Source: Pseudomonas sp. R84
GTDB lineage: Bacteria; Pseudomonadota; Gammaproteobacteria; Pseudomonadales; Pseudomonadaceae
Assembly: GCF_009834515.1 (NCBI RefSeq)
Contig: NZ_CP019426.1
Location: forward strand, 2,841,501 to 2,905,500
DNA length: 64,000 nt
Reading direction: 5' to 3'
Part shown: one piece after another, positions 16,742 through 25,396 of the stretch
Layout: every line of letters starts with the position of its first letter
Position numbering within the stretch: the stretch's first letter is position 1
Program-made: the position numbers and the translations under genes
The notes under the pieces: model-generated
Told to the model about the DNA's origin: nothing
What the model saw: the letters and a program-made list of their open reading frames with translations, nothing else
Database searches by the model: none

Positions 16742-17980
16742 CTAGACGGTCGACGGCATCCCTTCCTTTTCGCCGCCACGGCTTTTGAACGCCAGTGCGA
16801 AACACAGCAGAACCACCACCGAAAATCCTGCCGGGAACAGCCATATACTTCTCCAGTCGTGGCCGTTTTGCGCGGTGAAGTGGTCAGTGATCTGTCCCGC
16901 CACCCAGAATCCGATCAGCATGCCCACCCCATAAGTCGCCAAGGTGATCAGGCCCTGAGCCGAGCTGCGGAAGCGCTCGGGCGCTTTGGCATCGGTGTAG
17001 ATCTGCCCACAGACGAAGAAAAAGTCATAACACACGCCATGCAGCGCAATACCGATCAACAGCATGAAAGCCTGGTCACCGTTGTTGCCGTAGGCGAACA
17101 ACACATAGCGCAAGGCCCAGGCCAGCATGCCGACCAGCAACGCAATCTTGATGCCGAAACGCTGGATGAACAGGGGTAGCAGAAGCATGAACAGCACTTC
17201 GGAGACCTGACCGAGGGCCATCTTCGCGGTGGGATTGGTGACACCGATTTCGGCCAGGAACGGATTGGCATTCTGGTAATAGAACGCCAGAGGAATGCAG
17301 ATCAGGATGGACGCGAGAAAGAACACCAGATAGCTGCGATCCTTGAGCAGGCCCAACGCGTCAGCCCCCAGCATCTGTTTGATGCCAGGCGCATCGGCGG
17401 TGGATTTCAACGGTGCGGTTTTCGGCAGGCTGAAGCTGTAGAGCCCCAACACCAGCGAGGCCACGGCAGACATCAGGAACGTGTTGCGCAAACCGCCTGC
17501 AGCAATCGCCTGTTGAGCGTCCCAGGCAAAGCCGAAACTGATCACGATGCCGGCGACGATCCAGCCAACGGTGCCCCACACGCGGATGCGGGAAAACTCC
17601 CGGGCCGGGTCTTTGATCTGGCGGAAGGCTACTGCGTTGACCAAGGCCAGCGTTGGCATGTAGACCAGCATGTAGGCCAGCACATAGGGATAAAACGCGC
17701 TGAAATCAGCTGCCCGATAAAGCTGAAAGAGCAACACCGCGCCCAGCAGGTGCAACACCGCCAGAATGCGTTCGGCATTGAAAAAACGATCAGCAATCAG
17801 ACCAACGACAAACGGCGCAATGATCGCGCCCCACGACTGCGTGGAGAACGCCATTCCCACTTGGCCGCCGCTTGCTGCCAGTGTCGTGGTGAGGAAAGTG
17901 CCGAGGGTGACGAACCAGCCGCCCCAGATAAAAAACTGCAAAAACATCATGACGCTGAGTCGCGCATTCATTACGTTCAT
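16742..17980 (-). CDS. MFS transporter of the nucleoside:H+ symporter type
   Basis: This is a 412-residue inner-membrane permease with about twelve hydrophobic segments. Its N-terminus, FLQFFIWGGWFVTLGTFLTTTL, resembles the NupG/XapB nucleoside:proton symporters. FSTQSWGAIIAPFVVGLIADRFF fills the position of the first cytoplasmic loop. Relatives outside enterobacteria are often found with sugar oxidoreductase genes and probably carry glycosides or polyols. The ATG at 17980 is preceded by GGTGA. A GTG three codons earlier and an ATG three codons later are alternatives. It follows the isomerase-fold and Gfo/Idh genes on the same strand, so it probably imports their substrate. Confidence 0.87.
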   Translation of the reverse strand: MNVMNARLSVMMFLQFFIWGGWFVTLGTFLTTTLAASGGQVGMAFSTQSWGAIIAPFVVGLIADRFFNAERILAVLHLLGAVLLFQLYRAADFSAFYPYVLAYMLVYMPTLALVNAVAFRQIKDPAREFSRIRVWGTVGWIVAGIVISFGFAWDAQQAIAAGGLRNTFLMSAVASLVLGLYSFSLPKTAPLKSTADAPGIKQMLGADALGLLKDRSYLVFFLASILICIPLAFYYQNANPFLAEIGVTNPTAKMALGQVSEVLFMLLLPLFIQRFGIKIALLVGMLAWALRYVLFAYGNNGDQAFMLLIGIALHGVCYDFFFVCGQIYTDAKAPERFRSSAQGLITLATYGVGMLIGFWVAGQITDHFTAQNGHDWRSIWLFPAGFSVVVLLCFALAFKSRGGEKEGMPSTV

Positions 17981-18022
17981 TTCAATCACCGTATTATTTT
18001 TATGTCGGTAACAGCGTGGTAA

Positions 18023-19105
18023 TCAGCGTTCGCCAAGGCCCAGCAGACGCCGGTTGGATAGCTCGTCAGCGCTCACACCGGCGAAATCGTCGAATGCCTT
18101 GCGGGTTCGGGTGATCATGTGGCGTTCGATGAAGGCCGCCCCTTCGGCAGCGCCTTGTGCCGCGTCTTTCAGGCAGCATTCCCACTCCAGCACGGCCCAG
18201 CCGTTGAAGTCGTATTGAGTCAGTTTGCTGAAGATCGCCTTGAAGTCGATCTGGCCATCGCCCAGTGAACGAAACCGGCCCGGGCGATCAACCCAACCCT
18301 GATAGCCGCCGTAGACGCCGGACCGGGCGCTGGCGTGAAACTCCGCGTCCTTGACGTGAAACATGCGGATGCGCGCGTGGTAGCGATCGATGAAGCCCAG
18401 GTAGTCCATTTGCTGCAGCAACAGATGGCTCGGGTCATACAGAATCGCTGCGCGGGGATGATGATTCACCGCTTCGAGGAATTGCTCGAAAGAGGCGCCA
18501 TCGTGCAAGTCCTCACCGGGGTGGATCTCGTAGCAGAGGTCGACACCGGCCTCATCGAAGCACTCGAGGATCGGCAACCAGCGTTTCGCCAATTCGGCAA
18601 AGCCCTGTTCCACCAGGCCGGCAGGACGTTGCGGCCACGGGTAGACGTATGGCCAGAGCAGGGCGCCGGAAAAGGTCGCGTGGGCCGTCAGCCCCAAGCG
18701 CTGACTGGCGCGCGCCGCCAGTTTCAACTGGTTGATCGCCCATTCGGTGCGTGCTTGCGGATTGCCACGCAGCGCTGCTGGGGCAAAGTCGTCGAAAAGT
18801 GCGTCGAACGCTGGATGCACCGCGACCAGTTGGCCTTGCAGGTGTGTCGACAGCTCGCTGATCACCACACCGGCCTTGGCGCATACAGCGATGAGTTCGT
18901 CGCAATAATCCTGACTGTCGGCGGCGCGTTCAAGGTCGATGAAGCGCGTGCCGAGGGTTGGCAACTGAATGGCTTTGTAGCCTTGAGAAGCTGCCCATTG
19001 CGCGATGTTGGCCAAGGTATCGAAAGGCGCTTCGTCGGCGATGAATTGGGCGAGAAAAATGCCGGGGCCGCGCATCCCGCTCGGGCGTTGTTGATTAACG
19101 TTCAT
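18023..19105 (-). CDS. Sugar phosphate isomerase/epimerase-family protein (xylose-isomerase-like TIM barrel)
   Basis: This is a 360-residue AP-endonuclease-2/xylose-isomerase-fold enzyme. The metal-binding pattern is visible in LCYEIHPGEDLHDG, YDPSHLLLQ, RMFHVKDAEF and the terminal VLEWECCLKD, which supply Glu, Asp, His and Glu ligands. The ATG at 19105 has GGAG nine bases upstream and overlaps the preceding Gfo/Idh gene by 11 bases. An ATG seven codons earlier is less well placed. Close relatives pair with Gfo/Idh dehydrogenases and act as isomerases, epimerases or 3-keto-sugar lyases. The specific reaction is unknown. Confidence 0.88.
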   Translation of the reverse strand: MNVNQQRPSGMRGPGIFLAQFIADEAPFDTLANIAQWAASQGYKAIQLPTLGTRFIDLERAADSQDYCDELIAVCAKAGVVISELSTHLQGQLVAVHPAFDALFDDFAPAALRGNPQARTEWAINQLKLAARASQRLGLTAHATFSGALLWPYVYPWPQRPAGLVEQGFAELAKRWLPILECFDEAGVDLCYEIHPGEDLHDGASFEQFLEAVNHHPRAAILYDPSHLLLQQMDYLGFIDRYHARIRMFHVKDAEFHASARSGVYGGYQGWVDRPGRFRSLGDGQIDFKAIFSKLTQYDFNGWAVLEWECCLKDAAQGAAEGAAFIERHMITRTRKAFDDFAGVSADELSNRRLLGLGER

Positions 19106-20285
19106 TGGCGGTTGCTCCATTGGCAAGGTCAGGTATTGCAGTCCATTTGGCTTCGCCGCAATGATTGGCGATGGCGGTCTCGATGAAGGCCATGCCGCGC
19201 AGCCCGGTGGCTATACCGGGAACGCCCGGTGCGTCAGGGCCGCTCGCACCGTTGAAAATGGCCTGCGCGAGGTCACCGTAGAGATTGGCCATGGCCTCCA
19301 GGTAGCCTTCCGGGTGTCCGGCGGGCAAGCGCATGCGCCGCGTGGCGTTTGCGCACAGCCAAGGTTGACCAAGGCCCGAGCGCAGCACGCGCATCGGTTC
19401 ATTCAAGGGTCGATGGATCAAACTGGCGGGCTCTTCCTGACGCCATTCCAGCCCGCCTTTATCGCCATACAGACGAATCTTCAGCGGGTTCTCTTCGCCG
19501 GCGCACACTTGGCTGGCGATTAATACGCCGCTGGCGCCGTCGGCCATTTTGAACAGCATCGAGGCGTCGTCATCCAGTTGGCGACTGCTCAAATGTGAGC
19601 CGAGCATCGCGCTGATGAACTGGATGGGTTGACCGGCGACAAACTCCGCGAGGGAGAACGCGTGCGTGCCGATGTCACCGATGCAGCCACCGATGCCGGA
19701 TTGTTCAGGATTGTCGCGCCAGCCCGCCTGTTTGTTGCCTTGGCCAGCCACATCGCTGCTGAGCCAGCCTTGCGGATATTCGACGAGGACTTTGCGCAGG
19801 CGCCCGATTTCACCGCTGGCGACCATCTCGCGTGCCTGCCAGACCATCGCATACCCCAGGTAGGTGTGCGCCAGGGCGTAAATTCGCTGGCTGTTGTTGA
19901 CCACGCGGGCCAGGTCCTGCACTTGCGCCAGATTCAGCGCTGCAGGCTTTTCACTGAACACATGGAAACCCGCACTCAGTGCTGCACTGGCGATAGGGGC
20001 GTGCAGATGATTGGGCGTGACAATCACCAGCAGCTCCATGCGCTGATCGGCCGGCAGTGTGTGTTCGGCGGCCAGCATGTTCTGCCAGTCGTCATAGCAG
20101 CGTTGCGCAGGCAGCCCGAGCGCCGCACCACTGCGTTGATTGTTGTGTGCGTCGCGGCTGAACGCACCGCAGACCATTTCGAAGCGTCCATCAAGACCGG
20201 CGGCTTGCCGGTGTGCTTGGGCGATGAAGGCGCCTTCACCACCGCCGACGAAGCCCATTCTTATTTTTCGACCTGCAGCAATCAT
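19095..20285 (-). CDS. Gfo/Idh/MocA family oxidoreductase
   Basis: This is a 396-residue NAD(P)-dependent sugar or polyol dehydrogenase. The Rossmann motif GFVGGGEGAFIAQAHRQA is at the N-terminus, the conserved EKPAAL motif near residue 118, and GGCIGDIGTHAFSLAEF supplies the second-domain Asp/His catalytic region. It is the first gene of the leftward sugar operon and overlaps the isomerase-fold gene. It is divergent from the LacI regulator with an operator palindrome between them. This dehydrogenase plus TIM-barrel pairing occurs in inositol-like and 3-keto-glycoside pathways, so oxidation of a sugar hydroxyl followed by rearrangement or cleavage is the likely scheme. Confidence 0.9.
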   Translation of the reverse strand: MIAAGRKIRMGFVGGGEGAFIAQAHRQAAGLDGRFEMVCGAFSRDAHNNQRSGAALGLPAQRCYDDWQNMLAAEHTLPADQRMELLVIVTPNHLHAPIASAALSAGFHVFSEKPAALNLAQVQDLARVVNNSQRIYALAHTYLGYAMVWQAREMVASGEIGRLRKVLVEYPQGWLSSDVAGQGNKQAGWRDNPEQSGIGGCIGDIGTHAFSLAEFVAGQPIQFISAMLGSHLSSRQLDDDASMLFKMADGASGVLIASQVCAGEENPLKIRLYGDKGGLEWRQEEPASLIHRPLNEPMRVLRSGLGQPWLCANATRRMRLPAGHPEGYLEAMANLYGDLAQAIFNGASGPDAPGVPGIATGLRGMAFIETAIANHCGEAKWTAIPDLANGATANER

Positions 20286-20322
20286 GGCAATTGTCTCAGT
20301 GGATTCATGCGGAACATTGATG

Positions 20323-20338
20323 ATGTAACCGGTTACAT
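20323..20338. promoter_or_regulatory. LacI-type operator palindrome
   Basis: The sequence atgtaaccggttacat is a perfect 16-bp palindrome with the central CG step typical of LacI/GalR operators. It lies 37 bases upstream of the Gfo/Idh start and 125 bases from the LacI gene start, placed to repress the sugar operon and perhaps the regulator as well. Confidence 0.85.
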
Positions 20339-20462
20339 TGTCGGCAAAATCTAGGCCTGAAATCAGCGAGTGTCAAACCGCATCTGACGAATGCCAACGT
20401 TTCGGCGCGTGACGCTGTGCGGTAAGCTCGACGGCCGATTTGATTGAAAGAGCGAGGCAGTC

Positions 20463-21473
20463 TTGTCCAATATCCGCGAAGTGGCACGGCTGGCGGGTGT
20501 CTCGGTGGCAACGGTGTCGAGAACATTGAAGTCCCCCGAGCGGGTGCTGCCCGATACCCGCGATCGGGTCATGGCCGCCGTCCAGCAAACCGGCTATCGA
20601 CCGAATTTGATGGCGGTGCAGTTTCGCTCGCGTAGAACGGGAAACCTGGTGATTCTGGTCCCGACCATTGCCAACACCTTTTTCGCCAGAGTGATCAGCG
20701 GCGCACAAAAAGCCGCGCAGGCCGCCGGTTACCGGTTGCTGTTGTGCGACACCCAGGGCCAGGCATCACTTGAGCGCCAGTTCGCTGATCTGGTGCACGC
20801 CCATCAAGCCGATGGCGTCATACAGTTGCGCGCCTATGATCCCTTCGAAGAATCTGCCGCCGAGCCAGCACTGACCCCGATCGTCAATGCCTGCGAAGTC
20901 ATCCGGCACGGACGGCATCCAACGATCAGTCTGGATAACGTTGCGGCGGCCAAAGCCATGACCGAGCACCTGATCGCGATGGGGCATCAGCGCATCGGAC
21001 TGATCAAAGGACCCAAAGGCAGCCCGCTCACGCGTGATCGTCTGGCGGGTTATGAGGCGGCCCTGCGCGATGCCGGTCTCGCGCTGGATCACACGCTTAT
21101 CTGTCACGGCGATTTCACGCTCGACGCGGGCTATTCGGGTGCCGGCAAACTACTCGCGCTCGACAGCCGACCGAGCGCGCTGTTTTGTGAAAATGACGAA
21201 ATGGCCATCGGCGCGCTCAAGCGGATCAAAGAGCAGGGGCTGCGTGTGCCGGAGGATATTTCTCTCGCCGGATTCGACGATATTCCAATGGCCGCGTACT
21301 CCGATCCACCGCTGACGACCATTTCCCAACCCGCCGAAATGTTCGGCGAGAAAGCCGTGGAAATGCTGATCGCGCTGATCGAGAAACAGCCGTTGCCGCA
21401 ACGGCATGTGGTATTGCCGTTCGCATTGACCAAGCGCGACAGCACGGCGCGGGTTGATCAAGCGGGCAGGTGA
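20463..21473 (+). CDS. LacI family transcriptional regulator
   Basis: This is a 336-residue repressor. The N-terminal helix-turn-helix NIREVARLAGVSVATVSRTL begins at residue 3, and a hinge helix follows near RPNLMAVQFRSR. The rest is a periplasmic-binding-protein-like sugar sensor with NTFFARVISGAQKAAQAAGY, GIDDIPMAAYSDPPLTTI-type (here FDDIPMAAYSDPPLTTISQP) and LPFALTKRDS. The start is a TTG at 20463 preceded by GCGAGG. The helix-turn-helix begins immediately after it, so the start is well supported. It is divergent from the Gfo/Idh-isomerase-MFS operon, whose promoter carries a perfect LacI-type palindrome. Confidence 0.93.
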   Translation: MSNIREVARLAGVSVATVSRTLKSPERVLPDTRDRVMAAVQQTGYRPNLMAVQFRSRRTGNLVILVPTIANTFFARVISGAQKAAQAAGYRLLLCDTQGQASLERQFADLVHAHQADGVIQLRAYDPFEESAAEPALTPIVNACEVIRHGRHPTISLDNVAAAKAMTEHLIAMGHQRIGLIKGPKGSPLTRDRLAGYEAALRDAGLALDHTLICHGDFTLDAGYSGAGKLLALDSRPSALFCENDEMAIGALKRIKEQGLRVPEDISLAGFDDIPMAAYSDPPLTTISQPAEMFGEKAVEMLIALIEKQPLPQRHVVLPFALTKRDSTARVDQAGR

Positions 21474-21524
21474 AACTCTGAATTCCAAGCCGACGCAACC
21501 AAGCGATAGCACGAGAGAAAAAAA

Positions 21525-21558
21525 CCTGTGGCGAGTGCGCTTGCTCCCTCGCCACAGT
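21525..21558. repeat. REP element
   Basis: This is a hairpin with arms ctgtggcgag and ctcgccacag around a gtgcgcttgctcc centre. It is a familiar P. fluorescens-group REP sequence lying between convergent genes. Confidence 0.8.
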
Positions 21559-21594
21559 CATGGTGGATCCTCAGAGCTCTGAAAAAACAGGCGA

Positions 21595-22302
21595 CTATCG
21601 AACCGCGTAAACCTTGCGCACATAGCGCGTGCTCTTCCACGCGCAGGACGCGCCGCGCGGTACGAACACGCTGTCGCCGGTATCGACTGTAACGCTCGAT
21701 CCGTCCGCTGCGAGTAATGCGGCGCTGCCTTCGATCAGGTGCATCAACTCATTGAGTGTGTGTGCTCGGCCGTGGCGTTCGTAGGGCGTCGAATCCCACA
21801 CACCGACACGCAGATCGGTTACCGGATCTTCGAAGGCATTGCGGGAACGGCATTGTGGTGTCGCGCCAATCAGAATCTGTTCTTGCGGTGCCGCCGACGG
21901 CGATAGCATCGCCAACGGATCGAGGCCGGTGAGGCCGGGTGTCGGGGTGTCAGTGGTCATTGCACAGAAAGCCCATTGCGTTCCGACCTGAGCCTCTATT
22001 CGCAGCGAGGTGCCACGGCCGATCACTGCGCTGCCGCCGACAGCCAATGCCAATGTCTGTTCGCCGGCTTTCAGCCGCACGTGCCCGGCGTGCACGACAA
22101 TGGTTTCGGTGTGCGGACAATCCTCGATTTCCATCGAATCGCCAACCTCAACGATGCCTGCACTGATGCTGTCATCACCGTGCCAAGCAACGCGTCGGCC
22201 AGCGGCAAAAGGATCTCTGGCGCTCAGCGCCATCTGTTCGAAAGACGTAGCGATGCGGCCACCGTCGGCGCGAGCCAACAGCAGAACAGTAGGTTGCGAC
22301 AT
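21595..22302 (-). CDS. Double-cupin domain protein
   Basis: This is a 235-residue protein with two small beta-barrel cupin domains. The first (about residues 40-105) includes DCPHTETIVVHAGHVRLKAGEQ and a VGGSAVIGRGTSLRI turn. The second (about 150-230) includes HTLNELMHLIEGSAALLAADG and GDSVFVPRGASCAWKS. The second resembles EutQ-like and DUF861-type cupins that end in a W.S..YVRKVY pattern. The start ATG at 22302 is preceded by GGAG. It precedes the GNAT gene on the opposite side of the ALDH promoter region and may be part of the same catabolic island. Sensing or turnover of a small metabolite is likely, but no reaction can be named. Confidence 0.8.
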   Translation of the reverse strand: MSQPTVLLLARADGGRIATSFEQMALSARDPFAAGRRVAWHGDDSISAGIVEVGDSMEIEDCPHTETIVVHAGHVRLKAGEQTLALAVGGSAVIGRGTSLRIEAQVGTQWAFCAMTTDTPTPGLTGLDPLAMLSPSAAPQEQILIGATPQCRSRNAFEDPVTDLRVGVWDSTPYERHGRAHTLNELMHLIEGSAALLAADGSSVTVDTGDSVFVPRGASCAWKSTRYVRKVYAVR

Positions 22303-22349
22303 ACGAAGAACACTCCATTAGAAAACGTTGAGGCACTGCAACAGCGCAA

Positions 22350-23207
22350 TCAACCGATGGCTTGGGTAACCAGAGCAAACTGGCGCATGCCATTGGCGGC
22401 CGCAGGAGGCGTGCCTCGGGCCATTTGCGCGACGGTGTCGATCTGCTTGAGTCCGGCTGTTTCCAGCCATTCGGCGAGGCCACAATCGGCCGGAATGTCG
22501 ATGCGCACAAAGGCGTCCGGTACTTGGTTCAACAATGTGCCGATCAAGTACTTTGCTTGTTCGAGGTTTTCAGCAACCACCGGGCCTATGCAGCGGCCGC
22601 GTCCGAACGGGCGCATCAGCGCGAAGGCGCGCAACTGGCCGTCGCGTTGAATGCCGACGGACTGCTCCACCACCGGCGCCAGGTCGTCCAGCACAGCGCG
22701 CCGATCCAGGCCGCTGGCCGCGTTCGCCAGCGTCAACCGTTGTTGCTGATCCGCAGCCGTCAGGGCACGACATGCTTCGCCCTCGGCCAGCGCACTCAGC
22801 GCCGGTGCGTGCGCCTGGCCCTGATGTTGCTGGATCCTGCCAAACTCGACAAAACCCTGACTGGCATACAGCGGCGCACCGGCGAGGGTCGCATTCAACA
22901 TGGGCGTTCGCGCCTGGCAGGCATCGAGGGCTTGCTCCATCAACTGGCGCCCGATGCCTTTGCCTTGGTAGTCGTCGCTGACGATGACCAGCCCGATGGT
23001 GGCGAAATCACCTTGCGGGCAGGCGAATGCCGTACCGATCAACCGTTCGCCATCAAGCACGACGAAACCGGCACTGACCCGTTGCAGCATCGCCCAGTCG
23101 TCCAGTCGATGCGGCCATTTCAGCTGCACGGACAAGGCATGGGCGGCGGGGAGATCGGCGGCGGTCATCGGGCGATAAACATAAGCGGACGGGTGTGAGG
23201 CGGACAT
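22350..23207 (-). CDS. GNAT family N-acetyltransferase
   Basis: This 285-residue protein has a GNAT domain at about residues 12-140: YRPMTAADLPAAHALS, then the acetyl-CoA pyrophosphate-binding motif in VSDDYQGKGIGRQLMEQAL. The C-terminal half looks like a second, degenerate GNAT-type domain (FALMRPFGRGRCIGPVVAEN). The ATG at 23207 has CGGAG eight bases upstream. A frame reading 52 codons further upstream runs into the divergent promoter region and is not used. It is divergent from an aldehyde dehydrogenase and sits 47 bases before the cupin gene on the same strand. Such acetyltransferases beside amine catabolic genes often modify the amine substrate, but that is inference here. Confidence 0.85.
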   Translation of the reverse strand: MSASHPSAYVYRPMTAADLPAAHALSVQLKWPHRLDDWAMLQRVSAGFVVLDGERLIGTAFACPQGDFATIGLVIVSDDYQGKGIGRQLMEQALDACQARTPMLNATLAGAPLYASQGFVEFGRIQQHQGQAHAPALSALAEGEACRALTAADQQQRLTLANAASGLDRRAVLDDLAPVVEQSVGIQRDGQLRAFALMRPFGRGRCIGPVVAENLEQAKYLIGTLLNQVPDAFVRIDIPADCGLAEWLETAGLKQIDTVAQMARGTPPAAANGMRQFALVTQAIG

Positions 23208-23449
23208 GGCGAGTCTCCGTTGAACAATGTGCGCGAGCGCCCGGTTTTGCGGCGCGATGGTGCCTGTATCCCATCTGGGTGAAGCGCTGACAAGGGGCGA
23301 TCGCGCATTCGGCAGATTCGGCGAGACGATGCCCGCAAGACCACACTTACTACTTATTTGCACGGCAAGGTCGGCAGCAAATGCTTGGGCTTTTTTTCTA
23401 CGATGGAGGCCTGAGTAATGACTCGCCGGCCCCTCTTCTGGAGTGCTCC

Positions 23450-24922
23450 ATGAATAGCTTCGATCCCCGCCTTATCGCTGTTCGCAGCGCCCACTTCATT
23501 GACGGTCAATACCGCGATGCGCATTCAGGGCTGGAAGTGGTTCGCCCCTCCGACGGCCAGGTCTATGCCGAACTGCCGGTGGCGGATGCCGACCTGGTGG
23601 ACGAAGCCGTCAATAATGCCTGGCAGGCCTTCAATCGCAGTGACTGGGCCAGCCGTCCACCGCGCGAGCGAGCGCGGGTGATGCGGCGCTGGGCCGATCT
23701 GATTGAGGCGGACGCGGAGATTCTTGCGCCTCTGGAAGCTGTCGGCTCAACCCGCCCGCACAAAGATGTGATTGCCTGGGATATTCCCTATGTGGCCGAA
23801 GGCATTCGTTTTTTTGCCGAGCTGGCGGACAAGCATGGCGGTCAGGTCGCCGCCACCCAGACTGATCGCCTGGGCATGCAGATTGCAGAACCCTATGGGG
23901 TGATCGCCGCCATCGCACCATGGAATTTTCCGCTGAGCATGGCGTCCTGGAAGGTCGCGCCAGCCTTGGCTGCGGGCAATGCCGTGGTGCTCAAACCTTC
24001 AGAGCTGACGCCGTTCTCCAGTCTGCGCTTTGCTGAACTGGCGTTGCTCGCCGGGCTGCCGGCCGGCATCTTCAACGTCGTGCAGGGGGATGGCCGTGTG
24101 ACGGGCGACGCACTGTGTCGGCATCCGCGTGTGGGTAAAGTGACGTTCACCGGCTCCACGGCAACCGGTTCGAGCATCATGTCGACGTGCGCGCTGGTCG
24201 GGCCCAAACCGGTCACACTGGAACTCGGTGGCAAAAGTCCACAATTGGTCTTCGCCGATATCCCCGACATTGCCAAAACCGCGCGCACCGTGGCCTTGGC
24301 AATTACCGGTAACGCTGGCCAGGTGTGCGTCTCCGGCTCACGGCTGTTGATTGAACGCTCGATCATGGAACCCTTCCTGGCGCACTTGCAGACTTACTTC
24401 GAGACGCTGCGTCCCGGCCCTACGTGGTCGTCGCAAAGCACGCTGTCGCCGATCATTTCGCGTCTGCAGGCCAGTCGCATCGATGGCATCGTTCAGCGTT
24501 CGCGCCAGGCCGGGGCCGAGGTGTTGACCGGCGGCGGACTGTTTGAAGAAATGGGCGGTGCTTACTATCAACCGACGTTGCTGACCGGCGTCGACAATCA
24601 GAATCCGGCGGTCTGCGAAGAGATCTTCGGGCCAGTGCTGACGGTGCAGGCGTTCGATGACGAGGAGCAGGCACTCAGTCTGGCTGCGCACGCCACTTAC
24701 GGTCTGGCCGCGGGCGTACACACCGCTGATATCAATCGCGCCTTGCGCCTGGTGCGCAAACTGGAGGCGGGGACGGTGTGGGTCAACCGTTACGGGCGCA
24801 GTAACGATTACATCCTGCCCACCGGTGGCTATAAACGCTCCGGTATCGGCAAGGACCTGGGGCGCGAGGCGTTCGAGGCCAATCTGCGCTTCAAGAGTGT
24901 GCTGATCGATATTGTTCAGTAA
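23450..24922 (+). CDS. Aldehyde dehydrogenase
   Basis: This NAD(P)-dependent aldehyde dehydrogenase has 490 residues, the normal family length. It carries the PWNFPLSMASWKVAPALAAGN coenzyme-binding block, FTGSTATGSSI, the general base Glu in TLELGGKSP, and the catalytic Cys in GNAGQVCVSGSRLL. These spacings are standard. The conserved C-terminal GGYKRSGIGKDLG matches the aminoaldehyde and betaine-aldehyde-like branches. The ATG at 23450 has CTGGAG seven bases upstream. It is divergent from the GNAT gene and followed by REP elements and a strong terminator. In context it probably oxidises an aminoaldehyde made by the PuuB-like oxidase encoded 1.2 kb further on. Confidence 0.92.
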   Translation: MNSFDPRLIAVRSAHFIDGQYRDAHSGLEVVRPSDGQVYAELPVADADLVDEAVNNAWQAFNRSDWASRPPRERARVMRRWADLIEADAEILAPLEAVGSTRPHKDVIAWDIPYVAEGIRFFAELADKHGGQVAATQTDRLGMQIAEPYGVIAAIAPWNFPLSMASWKVAPALAAGNAVVLKPSELTPFSSLRFAELALLAGLPAGIFNVVQGDGRVTGDALCRHPRVGKVTFTGSTATGSSIMSTCALVGPKPVTLELGGKSPQLVFADIPDIAKTARTVALAITGNAGQVCVSGSRLLIERSIMEPFLAHLQTYFETLRPGPTWSSQSTLSPIISRLQASRIDGIVQRSRQAGAEVLTGGGLFEEMGGAYYQPTLLTGVDNQNPAVCEEIFGPVLTVQAFDDEEQALSLAAHATYGLAAGVHTADINRALRLVRKLEAGTVWVNRYGRSNDYILPTGGYKRSGIGKDLGREAFEANLRFKSVLIDIVQ

Positions 24923-24935
24923 TGCCGATCAAGCC

Positions 24936-25022
24936 GTGGGAGCGAGTTTGCTCGCGAAGAGGGCGCCTGAGGCGACATTGATGTTGCCTGACACAGCGCT
25001 TTGCGAGCAGGTTCGCGCTCGC
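24936..25022. repeat. Inverted REP pair
   Basis: One REP unit (gtgggagcgagtttgctcgc, 24936-24955) faces an inverted relative (ttgcgagcaggttcgcgctc, 25001-25020) across about 40 bases. This is the doublet arrangement of Pseudomonas REPINs. It lies in the 474-base gene-free stretch 24923-25396, which otherwise holds a terminator at 25070-25107 and the upstream region of the dehalogenase-like operon. Confidence 0.75.
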
Positions 25023-25069
25023 AGAGATCGGGTCATCCAGTGGCATCAGTAACGCTTGCATCAGCCGCC

Positions 25070-25107
25070 AAACGGGCGCGTCCTTAGGGACGCGCCCGTT
25101 TTCGTTT
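25070..25107 (+). terminator. Strong rho-independent terminator
   Basis: A perfect 14-bp stem, aaacgggcgcgtcc / ggacgcgcccgttt, with a ttag loop is followed by tcgtttt. It is 147 bases downstream of the aldehyde dehydrogenase stop, beyond a REP pair. It probably ends that transcript and insulates the next operon. The T-rich side is on the plus strand. Confidence 0.85.
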
Positions 25108-25396
25108 TGCTCGGCGCAGTTTCTGCGGTGAATGCAGGAAAACCTGCGCGCAAACAGCCAAAAGAGGTCCATAAGGGCGCACAAATACAGGGTTTGCCCA
25201 AGGCTGGAGCGAGCCGCAAAGTCTGCTGAGGCAGGTGGCCAAAACGGTGGTTTGTATCGAGCAGAGGTCGCTTTTAACGCCATCTGCTGAATTCACAGTG
25301 TTGTAATGACGGTGTGCTGCAGCGTTGCATCACCGCTTGCCAATCAAGCGAATGCTGGCCGCGCCATGACCTCAACGAACTTCAGGATCGCACCCA

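Noticed and set aside
24891..25283. 130-codon minus-strand frame across the REP pair and terminator after the aldehyde dehydrogenase
   Set aside because: It runs through repeat sequence and a strong hairpin, has no ribosome binding site, and its residues show no recognisable domain.
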